Assembly: GCA_015179125.1 (NCBI GenBank)
Contig: WHVA01000440.1
Coordinates: forward strand, 31,383 to 95,382
DNA length: 64,000 nucleotides
Direction: 5' to 3'
Source: Gautieria morchelliformis
Lineage: Eukaryota > Basidiomycota > Agaricomycetes > Gomphales > Gomphaceae
The position numbers and the translations under genes are program-made. This document shows, in pieces, positions 56,235 through 64,000 of the stretch. The notes below the pieces were generated by a model. That model ran no database searches and was not told where the DNA came from. It saw only the letters and a list, made by a program, of their open reading frames with translations. Each line of letters begins with the position of its first letter. Within the stretch, counting starts at the first letter, position 1.

Positions 56235-58217
56235 ATGATGCCCCCCAAAGATGGAATGGACATTGACCCGTCAACGTCCACAACGCAGACATCGGCCCCA
56301 AGACAAGGGGCCGCAGACATTCTCCGTGCTCCAATAGACCAGGAGCACTGGATGATCGTGGGCTGGGAGGACGCCCTCGCCATCGTCCACCCGGACGATT
56401 GCTCAACATGCGCGGACTACGCCGCGCACCTTAGGGCCGCGACCGGCACCCGCAAGGTCAAATTGCGAGACAAGGACATCGGCGACGCCGTCGATGCAGC
56501 CTGGGGATGGCTCCCACGGGGCATTGCGCGTGACGCGTGGGAGGAGCCCCTCCGGGACATCCATGACCTTAAAAAGGAGGTCAAGGAGCTGGAACGCACG
56601 GTCGAGGACCGCGACGACGCGCTCGCAACCGAGCATGCAAGGATCAAGGAACTGGAGCAACAGCTAAGCGCAGCCCAGCTCCAGGTTACCCTGGCCCACG
56701 TTGCCTCAAAAAGGCCGCAACATGACCCGGCTACGGACCCAGTGGCCGGGCCATCATCACTTCGTGCGACGGCACCTCTGCCGGCGCGCGCAACATCGGG
56801 GCTAGCGTCCCGATTGTCGGCGCTGACCCCGACGACGACAACAACGGATGGGCATAGCGCACCTTCCGACTCTGCGTACGGCGTCCCAGATGGATGGGAG
56901 TCCGACTCATCCGTCTGGAAGATGTATGACCCTGAACGGGCACAGCGGCTGGCGGAACTGCCAAAGAAAAAGCGCAAGAAATTGCGCGGCTCCCCCCACA
57001 CCGTCAATGGGCTAGCCATTGCGAAGGAAAGCGCAATTAGCGCTTACCTAGCGGTGTCACCGTCGCACACCATCAACGACCCCGCCCTTCAGCGGCGGGT
57101 AGCACAGATCGAGGCCCAGTACATCGGGCCTGGTGTGGCCCTGCCTCCACCGGCGGGGACAGTTCGCCCTCCCTACCTGGGGGAGGGAGTGATCATGCCA
57201 CTCGGAGACCCGCCGATCTCTGAGACGGGCCTCCTACCATGGCCGGTAGGAAAGGCCGAACAGCGTCGTACTCAATGGTACGACGTCTGCCCGCTCGACG
57301 ACCCACGCTTCGTCGAACTCATAGCACGGGCAAAAGAAACGCCGCAGCTTGTGCGTACGCGTGAGATGATCGGCGTATTCAAACGCGTCGAGCGTGAACA
57401 ACGCGCTCGCAATCCCAAAAGGGATTGTCTCGTGATAGCGGATGGCACCCCGCACGACATCGCAGCCATCCTGAAGGGTTGGATACACAACCCTGAAGGG
57501 ATCCCATCCGCCATCCGTGACAACACGGACGGCACCTTCAACCTAGACAACATGGACGTCTGGATGTGGTTGAAGGCCCTCGCGCCCCGGGTCAAAGGGG
57601 TCGCATCACCCCTCAGGGCGAGGCTACTCGACCTCTTCGGCTCGACAGACCAATGGTCGAGCCTCGTCGACGCCAGGGAAGTGCTGACGCCTCAGAGCAC
57701 CACCCTGCGGCGCTCAATCACGGGCCCATTCCCTGTGGAGGGACGAGCCGGCCCCGACATCCCACTTGCGGAGATCGCGAGATGGTTGGCCCACTATGCA
57801 GGAGTCACTCGCGAGCGAGCGGCGCGCATTGAACATTACGTTCAGCGCAGCATCACCGGCGCGGCATTCAGCGCCGCCGCCCGTGAGGGCCAACAAAAGG
57901 TCATCGAGACCAGCCATGTGAGGGCCGCGGTGCCGCGACCCCTCACTCACGCTCAGCTCGACCAAGAGCTGGCGCGCTTCCGGCCCCCTCCTCAAACGGA
58001 GGACCCGGCTGTTGAGGCCATGCTCCGCGAGGACACGGGCCCCAGCACCCAAGCGGAGACCGCCGCTAGTGGTGAGGCCGACCAGCCTCACCCAATCACC
58101 ACCGATGACGCGGAGGTGCCCCCAGAGGAGTCACGTGCTCCTCCAGCCCCGTACGACGACAACGTCGTCGTATCGGCCACTCTAGAGGACTCCCTCATGG
58201 ACGACCTCTATGAGTAA
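56235..58217 (+). CDS. Gypsy-C extra ORF (660 aa) after pol, unknown function
   Basis: An uninterrupted frame from ATG 56,235 (MMPPKDGMDIDPSTSTT), 102 bp after the pol stop and ending 36 bp before the 3' LTR. The N-terminus has a W-rich segment (HWMIVGWEDALAIVHPDD) with CSTC. A coiled coil (LKKEVKELERTVEDRDDAL, KELEQQLSAAQ) follows, then a linker, and a central domain with WYDVCPLDDPRFVELI, GWIHNPEGIPSAI and DGTFNLDNMDVWMWLKAL. The tail is acidic. No signal peptide or membrane segment is evident, which argues against an envelope. The decayed relative at 26.96-30.1 kb conserves the central domain, so the ORF is a stable part of the lineage. It may be a second structural or nucleic-acid-binding protein; I do not recognise it. 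Confidence 0.85.
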   Translation: MMPPKDGMDIDPSTSTTQTSAPRQGAADILRAPIDQEHWMIVGWEDALAIVHPDDCSTCADYAAHLRAATGTRKVKLRDKDIGDAVDAAWGWLPRGIARDAWEEPLRDIHDLKKEVKELERTVEDRDDALATEHARIKELEQQLSAAQLQVTLAHVASKRPQHDPATDPVAGPSSLRATAPLPARATSGLASRLSALTPTTTTTDGHSAPSDSAYGVPDGWESDSSVWKMYDPERAQRLAELPKKKRKKLRGSPHTVNGLAIAKESAISAYLAVSPSHTINDPALQRRVAQIEAQYIGPGVALPPPAGTVRPPYLGEGVIMPLGDPPISETGLLPWPVGKAEQRRTQWYDVCPLDDPRFVELIARAKETPQLVRTREMIGVFKRVEREQRARNPKRDCLVIADGTPHDIAAILKGWIHNPEGIPSAIRDNTDGTFNLDNMDVWMWLKALAPRVKGVASPLRARLLDLFGSTDQWSSLVDAREVLTPQSTTLRRSITGPFPVEGRAGPDIPLAEIARWLAHYAGVTRERAARIEHYVQRSITGAAFSAAAREGQQKVIETSHVRAAVPRPLTHAQLDQELARFRPPPQTEDPAVEAMLREDTGPSTQAETAASGEADQPHPITTDDAEVPPEESRAPPAPYDDNVVVSATLEDSLMDDLYE

Positions 58218-58240
58218 TAGTTAACCCCTATAGTTGTCTA

Positions 58241-58253
58241 TAGAGGGGGAGGG
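58241..58253 (+). promoter_or_regulatory. Gypsy-C polypurine tract
   Basis: AGAGGGGGAGGG immediately before the 3' LTR. Confidence 0.8.
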
Positions 58254-58466
58254 TGTAAATAACCCATGTACCTACATGTACATTAGTTATTATATAATCC
58301 CAGTGGGCCCCGTAGGGACCCACTGTATAGTTTATGCGTGGGAACCGGCTAGCGGCCCCCATCGCATCTTACTCTTACCTGTCACTACGTAGCATTCAGA
58401 ATACCACTCATTGGTCAAGTTCTGCAGTGCCCTTGTGATACAAGGTCCTAAGATCGACATCTTTAC
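58254..58466 (+). repeat. Gypsy-C 3' LTR
   Basis: 213 bp, identical to the 5' LTR by eye except CATCGCATC here versus CATCACATC there. Confidence 0.92.
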
Positions 58467-58871
58467 AAGGAAACACCAGAGAGAGCAGAGAGCCGACAGC
58501 AGAGAGCAGAGAGCAGACTGCAGACAACAGAGAGCAGAGAGCAGACTGCAGACAACAGAGAGAGGAATTGCCGGTCGGGCAGATTCCTGGCGTTCCATCC
58601 TACCGAACTGCCTTTATATACCACGCGCATGCGTCGTGCACGGACCACGCGCGAATGGGTCATGTGACCGCTGCGCAGCGTTCATTGCTCGCGGCTGACC
58701 TAAAGAGAGAGCCCTGGAGCCGGCAGACCGGCGTAAACCGGTGATAGGGCCAGGGGCTCGCGGCTGCGCCGCTCGCACGCTCCGCTGACAAACTAATGAC
58801 CAAGCATTGGTCAGCATTTGTCAGCACACCCACAACCTCCCACCGAGCCGCTTTCATATAGTGTAATGTAA
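58467..58871 (-). mobile_element. Hel-3, 5' part
   Basis: It continues Hel-3 after Gypsy-C. It contains a short tandem repeat of CAGAGAGCAGACTGCAGACAA (58,495-58,560), a TATA-bearing block like that of Hel-1 (TTTATATACCACGCG near 58,612) and GC-rich CTCGCGGCTGCGCCGCTCG. The 5' end is at or shortly before 58,871, next to the terminus of Hel-4. Confidence 0.6.
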
Positions 58872-61800
58872 CTAGGTGGGTACCCGCGCTTCGCGCGGGG
58901 GTGTAGGTCAAACGCATCGGTAAGGTCAAGTGCATTGGGGAAAATAAAAGTAACCAATTTGCATCAAGTAAAATCAAGTAACACACATAAACCATATCAA
59001 GAGAAGTGGATATAATAAAATCAAGGAGCTCTAAGTAATACATCTTTATATACAATGTTGGTTGTGTCCAAACCCTCCTCAAGCAAGACCTTCACTCTGT
59101 TCCAATTGGTCCCTCTTGATACACCAACATACAACTGACCATGTCCAAACACTGGATATCTCAGGTCCAGCCCAACCGTACCCAAAGACTGTCCTTGAGA
59201 CTTGTTGATAGCCATTGCAAATGCCAAACGCACTGGAAACTGCCTCCTTTGCAGCACAAATGGCAACTCTCCCTCTGATGGCTTAATGATGATCCTGGGG
59301 ATGAAAGCAATATTGCCTGCACATGGACCTGAGATGATCCTGACCTCCAACACTCTAATGCTTATCCTCACCAACCGCAACCTTGTCCCATTGCATAGTC
59401 CTTGCTTCTGATCCAAATTGCGCAACAGCATCAGAGGCACTCCAGGCTTGACTTCCAAGCGAGCAGGAGGAAGACAGCCCATCTCTATGGAATTCAGATA
59501 CTCCACAGGATACCGATCTGCATCATCGGATTCTTCAATGGAATTTGCGCAGTGCAAGACCTGAGCATCACCTGGAAACTCCCTAAACACCATGGAATTG
59601 ATCTCATTGACCTCAGTGTTTCTGGCACAGAGGATGGCACGCTCCAAAAAGTAATTGTCCTGGGCAGGGACATGATTGCCAATGCCAGGGTATATTTCCT
59701 GGATCAGATCTTCAATTCCAGGGCCACAAACCATGTGAGGAGGCAGTGAGAACGTATGATCTAGTGGGAGATCCTTTCCCTGGCCCACATTCTGCAGCCA
59801 TTCTGCAAACCTGGCTCTGTCAGGGTCATTTCTCACCCGCATGTTCTCTGTCAGATGGAGGACATTGATCTTTGGCCACAGATATGACTTCTGAAGGGTA
59901 GCTCCCACGATATCCTCCTTGGAGCCTTTAGGGACAATTGGCAGAGTCTGCTGAAAGTCACCTCCAAAGGCGACTGTGATGCCACCAAAGGGTCTATCAG
60001 GCTGGTCAAGGAAATCCCTCAGTGTCCTGTCAATGGCCTCTATGGCATGGCGATGCTGCATTGCAGCCTCATCCCAGATGAGGAGACTGGCCTGTCTCAG
60101 CATGTCAGCCTTGTCAGAGTTCTTTTTGATGGAGGAGAAAGAGCGCTCATGGACAGGAATGGGAATTCCAAGCATGCTATGAGAGGTTGTACCCTTAGTG
60201 AGGATAAGTGCAGCCATTGCAGATGAGGCTACTGCAATCACAATGAGGCTCTCTGCTCTACAGGAGTGGATTAGAGTGTTCCATGTGAATGATTTCCCGG
60301 CGCCACCTGAGCCAGTGACAAAAAACATTTGTCCATCAGGTTTCCCATGAGCATCTCTGGTCAGTGCCGACCGTAATATCTGATCATGCGCAGACCTTTG
60401 CCCCTCATTCAGCTTGGGAACCTCCTCATCAGCCTTTTCCCTCTCTTCAACAGGGTCATAGTCCCTCTGCTCAGCTATGAACCTGTTTCCAATGAGGGCC
60501 TCCCACTCGCCTGCCACCCGAGGCATATCATCAAAGCTGCTCAAGGACATTCCACCCTGCTGGAGGATTTTTTCCAAGAGAAAGAGGCCAAAATCATAAA
60601 CCTGATCATCCTGTGGATCCTGCATACCATGTCTGATTTGGAGCTGATGTCTGAGATCATCACATATGTGCTCCCTGAAGCCATCCCATAGTCTGCCAGG
60701 ACCCGATGGATTGCAATGGCCAAGGATGGTGGCAAAGAGATGTCTGAGCTGAGCACCTGTTTTCATGCCACTGGCTTCCTGGAGACACAACCTCAACTCC
60801 TGATCATCATCCAGAAGTCCCCTTGCACGACAGGCCTCCTTGTAAGTAGCATATTGTATGCCATCCACCGACCTAAGCTCCTCAAAGGATCTAGCCCCCT
60901 TGACCACTGTGAGGAGAGTGCGCACAAAAAATCTCTCTCCTGATCTAGGGTTTGCAAAGTGAAGGCGACCGATGCTATAACCTCCTTGGCGTGGTGTCCA
61001 TACCTTTTCCTGTGAGTGCCAGGTAAAATGCTCAGGAAACTCCACATAGAGCAGATCACGTGCTTCAGGGTAGATATCATTGGCCTCAAAGTAAGCCATG
61101 AGCGGTGTCTTTTTCGCCTCAGCCCTTTCCAGGATGTTGTCCACATCCTGGTTGGGATCAAAGATGATTGTGTGATGGTCCTTTTCATGGACTGGCAGTG
61201 CCATGACTGCAGGCACCTGGGTGTGGATTTCCCGCTCCAGCAACCTCCAACAGGCCTCATGAGCACTGACATAGCGAGCGTCCAGGTACTGCTTAATTTC
61301 ATCCTGGGTGCGACCAAACTCCATGGTGGTCCGATCATGGCCCTTGTAGAGATACTTGTGGATATACTTGATACACCTCACATTGATGGTGAGTTCAGGG
61401 TTGATGTGACACCAGAATTTGAGCAAGAGCAGAGCAGAGTATGGCACAACCCATCTGTTGTCCAGCATGTCACCTCTGACATTGTGCAGCCTTCCATCAT
61501 TGCGACGACGATATTTTGGATATCCATCCTCATTCAGACTGGTTTCCTCACAGAATGGCTTTGGGAAGTTTTCCTTGCACTTGCCATTTTCCATGCAGGG
61601 TGCGTTTGGTTTCATTTCTCCACAGGGACCATGTGTTATCAGCTCACAGACCAACCGGTAGAGGACAGGATGAGTCTCTGGATCAGGGAACTCTGCTGAA
61701 ATCATTGAATCCACCTCATGTGGATGTCTGATCTTGGAATCTCTTTCAAACCAGATAAGAATATGCATGTGTGGGAGTCCCCCTTTCTGGAATTCAATGG

Positions 61801-61889
61801 TGTGGACGCGAGTGACTGTTTCCCCAAAAATCTTTTCCTTGACGATCAAGTCAATGAGGTATTTCTTTTTGAGCTAGAACACCCGCAAC
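58872..61889 (-). mobile_element. Hel-4: autonomous Helitron (5' part beyond the inserted Gypsy-A)
   Basis: The 3' terminus is hairpin CCCGCGC-GAA-GCGCGGG (58,883-58,899) and CTAG at 58,872-58,875. It encodes a RepHel protein reading from right to left. At 61,890 a Gypsy-A copy interrupts it; the rest of Rep and the 5' TC end must lie right of the window. Confidence 0.88.
59021..61889 (-). pseudogene. Helitron RepHel: HUH replication initiator and PIF1-like helicase
   Basis: The uninterrupted part (59,021-61,849) is 942 codons; the same frame extends to 61,889 through one TAG (RVF*LKKKY, expected Gln) before the Gypsy-A insertion. HUH motif FQKGGLPHMHILIW and the two-tyrosine motif IKQYLDARYVSAHEACWRLL mark the Rep nuclease. 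The helicase has GSGGAGKSFTWNTL, LLIWDEAAMQHR, AFGGDFQQTLPIVP, LTENMRVRND, NGTRLRLVRI, AINKSQGQSLGTVGLDL and LYVGVSRGTNW. Rep nicks and joins single strands and the helicase unwinds, giving rolling-circle (peel-and-paste) transposition. The C-terminus is complete. The N-terminal zinc-finger region is outside the window. Confidence 0.92.
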
Positions 61890-62369
61890 TGTCAGGGGAC
61901 ACCCTGTTTTCCATTTCCAGTTCCGACACCACACCCAGTTCCGACTCCATTTCCGACTCCGCTTCCGGTTCCGATTCCATCTCCGCATCCGCTTTCGGGA
62001 ACGATTCCGCTTCTGGGAGAACTTCCACCAGTTCCGTTCGCCTTGCCAGTTCCACTCCAATTTCCAACTTCCGCCCCGGAACAGTGTCGGAAATCAAGCG
62101 ACTCGCATAATAGGTGGCATCAAGGGTTGATCAAGGGTCAGGGGGATGCAGGGTTGATGGCGGGTGCCAAGCGTTGTCCCTGGCTGCGCAGCGTAGTATA
62201 ATACGGGCTCGCTGACATTGGGGGTCCTTAGACTTTTCTCTTTGGATTTCCCCTTGTCAGGTGAGAACCCCCTCTCTTGTATGCTCTGTTCATTTATACA
62301 TACTTTGGATTTCCCCTTGTCAGTTGTGTGGTAGTGTGATCTCCACGACTAGCCAGGGTTGCCCTTACA
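61890..62369 (+). repeat. Gypsy-A 5' LTR, long form
   Basis: 480 bp. TATAATAC lies near 62,198, leader AGACTTTTCT at 62,230-62,239, and 21-nt modules at 62,240-62,260 and 62,303-62,323. The 63 bp from 62,261 to 62,323 begin GTGAGA and end CAG and are absent from the short-form LTRs at 12,010 and 25,479. Confidence 0.92.
62261..62323 (+). other. Candidate leader intron in the Gypsy-A LTR
   Basis: GTGAGA...CTTGTCAG, 63 nt, removal of which gives exactly the short-form LTR sequence CTTGTCAG|TTGTGTGG. A deletion between the two 21-bp repeats would give the same product. Confidence 0.5.
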
Positions 62370-62371
62370 GC

Positions 62372-62381
62372 AGAAAAGTCT
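62372..62381 (+). promoter_or_regulatory. Putative self-priming primer-binding site, Gypsy-A copy 2
   Basis: AGAAAAGTCT, complement of leader AGACTTTTCT at 62,230-62,239, two bases inside the LTR. Confidence 0.65.
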
Positions 62382-62556
62382 CTCCCCTAGAGGACCGGCG
62401 GTCGTACTGTGCATTGCATTCGCCATAGGTGCGTTCGGAATCGGAGACAGCGACTCGGAGATCGCAACCTCTTCCGCACATACAGCGTACGACAGCCCCT
62501 CTTCTTACGTCGAGCTCCCAACCCCGGAAATCCCGTCCCATATTTCTCCTTCCAAC

Positions 62557-63636
62557 ATGGATCCGGACGATCGTCTTCGGAATATGGAGGAGGAATTGAC
62601 GCGGAACTGGATGAAGACCGACGCGATTGAAACAGCCTTACAAGCGATTTTGGCTAAGTTAGATATTCCACAAGGCGGTGGAAATGAAATGCTGGATGAT
62701 CCGGATTTCGGAAAAGCGGAACTAGCGGAAAAGAGGATGTCCGCGAAGTTAGCAAAGGTCAAACCCGCAACTCCGGCGGACTTTGACGGAGATCGGGAGA
62801 AGGGACGCGCATTCTTCAACACATGCAGCATCTACTTCGCAATTGTCGGAGACCTCTTTCCGAACGACCAGGCTCGGATTCACTGGACGTTGTCCTTTTT
62901 CAAATCGGACCGCGCAGCCCGTTTTGCAAACAAGGTGATCCGACATGAAGCAAAGGGCAAGGGGAACTACTTCCGGGACTGGGACGCGTTCGAGAAAACA
63001 TTTTCCGACCAGTTCTGCCCGAAAAACGAGCAGCTCACAGCCCTTACAAAGCTCGAGGGGACGAGCTGGTACCAGGCCAAAGATCCGGTCGATGACTACA
63101 TCGATCGCTTCCAGGAGCTCATCGACCTTGCGGAATATGACGACGACAAGACGATCGTCATCAAATTCCGACGAGGACTTGATCCGACGCTCCAGAACCA
63201 AGTTGCGCTGCTTGGGGATGGAGCTCCGGATTTTGATGACCCGGAAGGGTGGTACCAAGCTGCGCAGAAGGTTTCTCGGAACAGGGAGGCAAATGAGGCC
63301 TTCGTGGAGACGAGTCGGAACACGACACGCAGTTCCGCTCGTCCTACTCAACCTGTGCCAAAACCCGGAAGCGCATTCATTCCCACACGGAAATTATTTC
63401 CGATGCTTGCTCCGCCTGCTCCTATTAGGAACCATAGCCCTCCTCCCTCGAAGAGTGGCCCTGCCCCGATGGATGTTGACCGCATGCGCGGAAAAGGCCA
63501 CGGAACTATCACCTGCTTCCGCTGCCGACAACCAGGCCACTACGCTCGCGAGTGCCCCCAAGCCTTTGATATCCGGCTTATGACCACAGAGGAGAAACTC
63601 GAGATCCTCCAGAGTTCCTCGCGCTTGCAGACATAA
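62557..63636 (+). CDS. gag: Gypsy-A gag polyprotein
   Basis: The first ATG of the open frame is 62,557 (MDPDDRLRNMEEELTRN); the frame also runs upstream to the LTR without ATG. It has an N-terminal helix, capsid-like region (FFNTCSIYFAIVGDLFPNDQ, LTKLEGTSWYQAKDPVDDYI, KFRRGLDPTLQ), a Pro-rich linker (APMDVDRMRGKG) and a complete knuckle CFRCRQPGHYARECPQ. The end LEILQSSSRLQT is off-frame: compared with the 19.2 kb copy one base is missing near 63,607, after which the old frame would run to about 63,731. Gag forms the particle. Confidence 0.9.
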   Translation: MDPDDRLRNMEEELTRNWMKTDAIETALQAILAKLDIPQGGGNEMLDDPDFGKAELAEKRMSAKLAKVKPATPADFDGDREKGRAFFNTCSIYFAIVGDLFPNDQARIHWTLSFFKSDRAARFANKVIRHEAKGKGNYFRDWDAFEKTFSDQFCPKNEQLTALTKLEGTSWYQAKDPVDDYIDRFQELIDLAEYDDDKTIVIKFRRGLDPTLQNQVALLGDGAPDFDDPEGWYQAAQKVSRNREANEAFVETSRNTTRSSARPTQPVPKPGSAFIPTRKLFPMLAPPAPIRNHSPPPSKSGPAPMDVDRMRGKGHGTITCFRCRQPGHYARECPQAFDIRLMTTEEKLEILQSSSRLQT

Positions 63637-63730
63637 ACGGAGTGCCCACTGCGGAAGAGCTTTCCGAAAATGCGGAACATGGTCTACCGGAAGCGGAAGA
63701 TGCATCGGATTTTGTGACACGCAGCGGGTG

Positions 63731-64000
63731 AGATGTGTGCCCCTGCTGCCTGTACATAACCGGTTTGCCTGTCTTGAAGTAGAGAATGAAAAGCCCCCAC
63801 TCCCCTCACTTCGTACAGACCCACCGGATAAAGTCACACAAAACCAAATCTGACACCCCATCCATCCCGCATCCGCCCTTGGGAGAGACGCCTTCCGAAG
63901 CGCTATGTTGTTGCTGCCACCCCTGGCCCCAAGTCACTAGTCATTAAGGTGGAGATCCAGACGACAGATACGGCGGAAGTCAAATCCGGACCCGCCCTTG
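63731..64000 (+). CDS. pol: Gypsy-A pol, first part (cut by window end)
   Basis: It parallels 19,357-19,625 of the other copy (PGPKSLVIKVEIQTTDTAEV), i.e. the lead-in to the protease active site. The active site itself lies beyond base 64,000. Confidence 0.7.

Larger units (their letters stand above)
47724..58466 (+). mobile_element. Gypsy-C: complete chromodomain Ty3/Gypsy retrotransposon with an extra ORF
   Basis: Two 213-bp LTRs differ at one visible base (a CpG transition). The target duplication AGGAA is exact (47,719-47,723; 58,467-58,471). Order: gag, protease, RT, RNase H, integrase, chromodomain, then a separate 660-codon ORF, polypurine tract, LTR. Gag-pol is in one frame apart from a 22-bp duplication and six TGA stops. 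LTR-D is inserted in the RNase H-integrase linker. Confidence 0.94.
61890..64000 (+). mobile_element. Gypsy-A copy 2 (5' part; continues past window), CpG-rich
   Basis: A long-form 5' LTR, primer site, gag and the beginning of pol, in Hel-4. CpG sites lost in the 12 kb copy are present, so this copy is younger or less mutated. The target duplication cannot be checked because the right end is outside; the left flank is GCAAC. Confidence 0.92.

Noticed and set aside
56235-58217. Envelope gene of an errantivirus-like element
   Set aside because: Position fits, but no signal peptide, membrane segment or glycoprotein features were seen.
58332-58663. Leu/Ser/Cys-rich minus-strand ORFs (SALCSLLSAL repeats)
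   Set aside because: Product of the CAGAGAGCAGACTGCAGACAA repeat in Hel-3.
61846-61849. ATG at 61,849 as true start of the RepHel protein
   Set aside because: The frame and homology continue upstream through a single TAG to the LTR border; the ATG is internal to the Rep domain.

Overview
The window looks like a chromosome piece from a filamentous basidiomycete, probably an Agaricomycete. Genes are split by many short (about 50-60 nt) GT-AG introns, housekeeping genes are of fungal type, and gene islands are separated by chromodomain Ty3/Gypsy retrotransposons and Helitrons. No rRNA, tRNA or CRISPR was recognised. Organism identity is inference.

Gene island 1 (1-10.7 kb, all +): the 3' end of an SH3 protein, a PIF1 helicase with an RNase H1/viroplasmin-type N-terminus, an F-BAR + RhoGAP protein (Rgd1-like), a 3 kb stretch with no recognisable gene, and a PRELI/MSF1 mitochondrial lipid-transfer protein.

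Transposon block 1 (11.2-30.35 kb) is deeply nested. My labels are: Gypsy-A and Gypsy-B (related chromodomain elements whose leader and primer site suggest Tf1/sushi-type self-priming), Gypsy-C (a different chromodomain element with an extra ORF after pol), LTR-D/E/F/G (solo LTRs of unidentified elements), FB-1/FB-2 (foldback elements) and Hel-1 to Hel-4 (Helitrons). The base layer is a decayed Gypsy-C relative. Gypsy-A inserted in it (12,010-26,958, target duplication AAAGA) and was itself hit by a full Gypsy-B (12,867-18,869), LTR-D, FB-1, LTR-E and LTR-F. LTR-G and a solo Gypsy-A LTR sit directly in the base layer. Most insertions have exact 5-bp target duplications, and the host reading frame can be followed across them.

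Gene island 2 (31.2-42.64 kb): a multi-pass membrane protein (+), an Ssk2/Ssk22-type MAPKKK (-), a DRG1/Rbg1 GTPase (+, head-to-head with the MAPKKK over 108 bp), a weak short ORF, and a metallo-beta-lactamase-fold protein (+).

Transposon block 2 (42.76-64 kb) is a head-to-tail series of Helitron 3' ends, all on the minus strand (CTAG plus GC hairpin at 42,763; 45,060; 45,801; 58,872). The first three are non-autonomous and carry minisatellites, FB-2 and an LTR-G copy. Hel-4 encodes a RepHel protein. A complete Gypsy-C (47,724-58,466, TSD AGGAA) is inserted in Hel-3, and a CpG-rich Gypsy-A copy interrupts Hel-4 from 61,890 to the window end.

Most disabling mutations in the retrotransposons are CpG transitions, especially CGA to TGA, which points to cytosine-methylation or RIP-like silencing. 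Splice sites and element borders were placed by eye, from reading frames and repeats.
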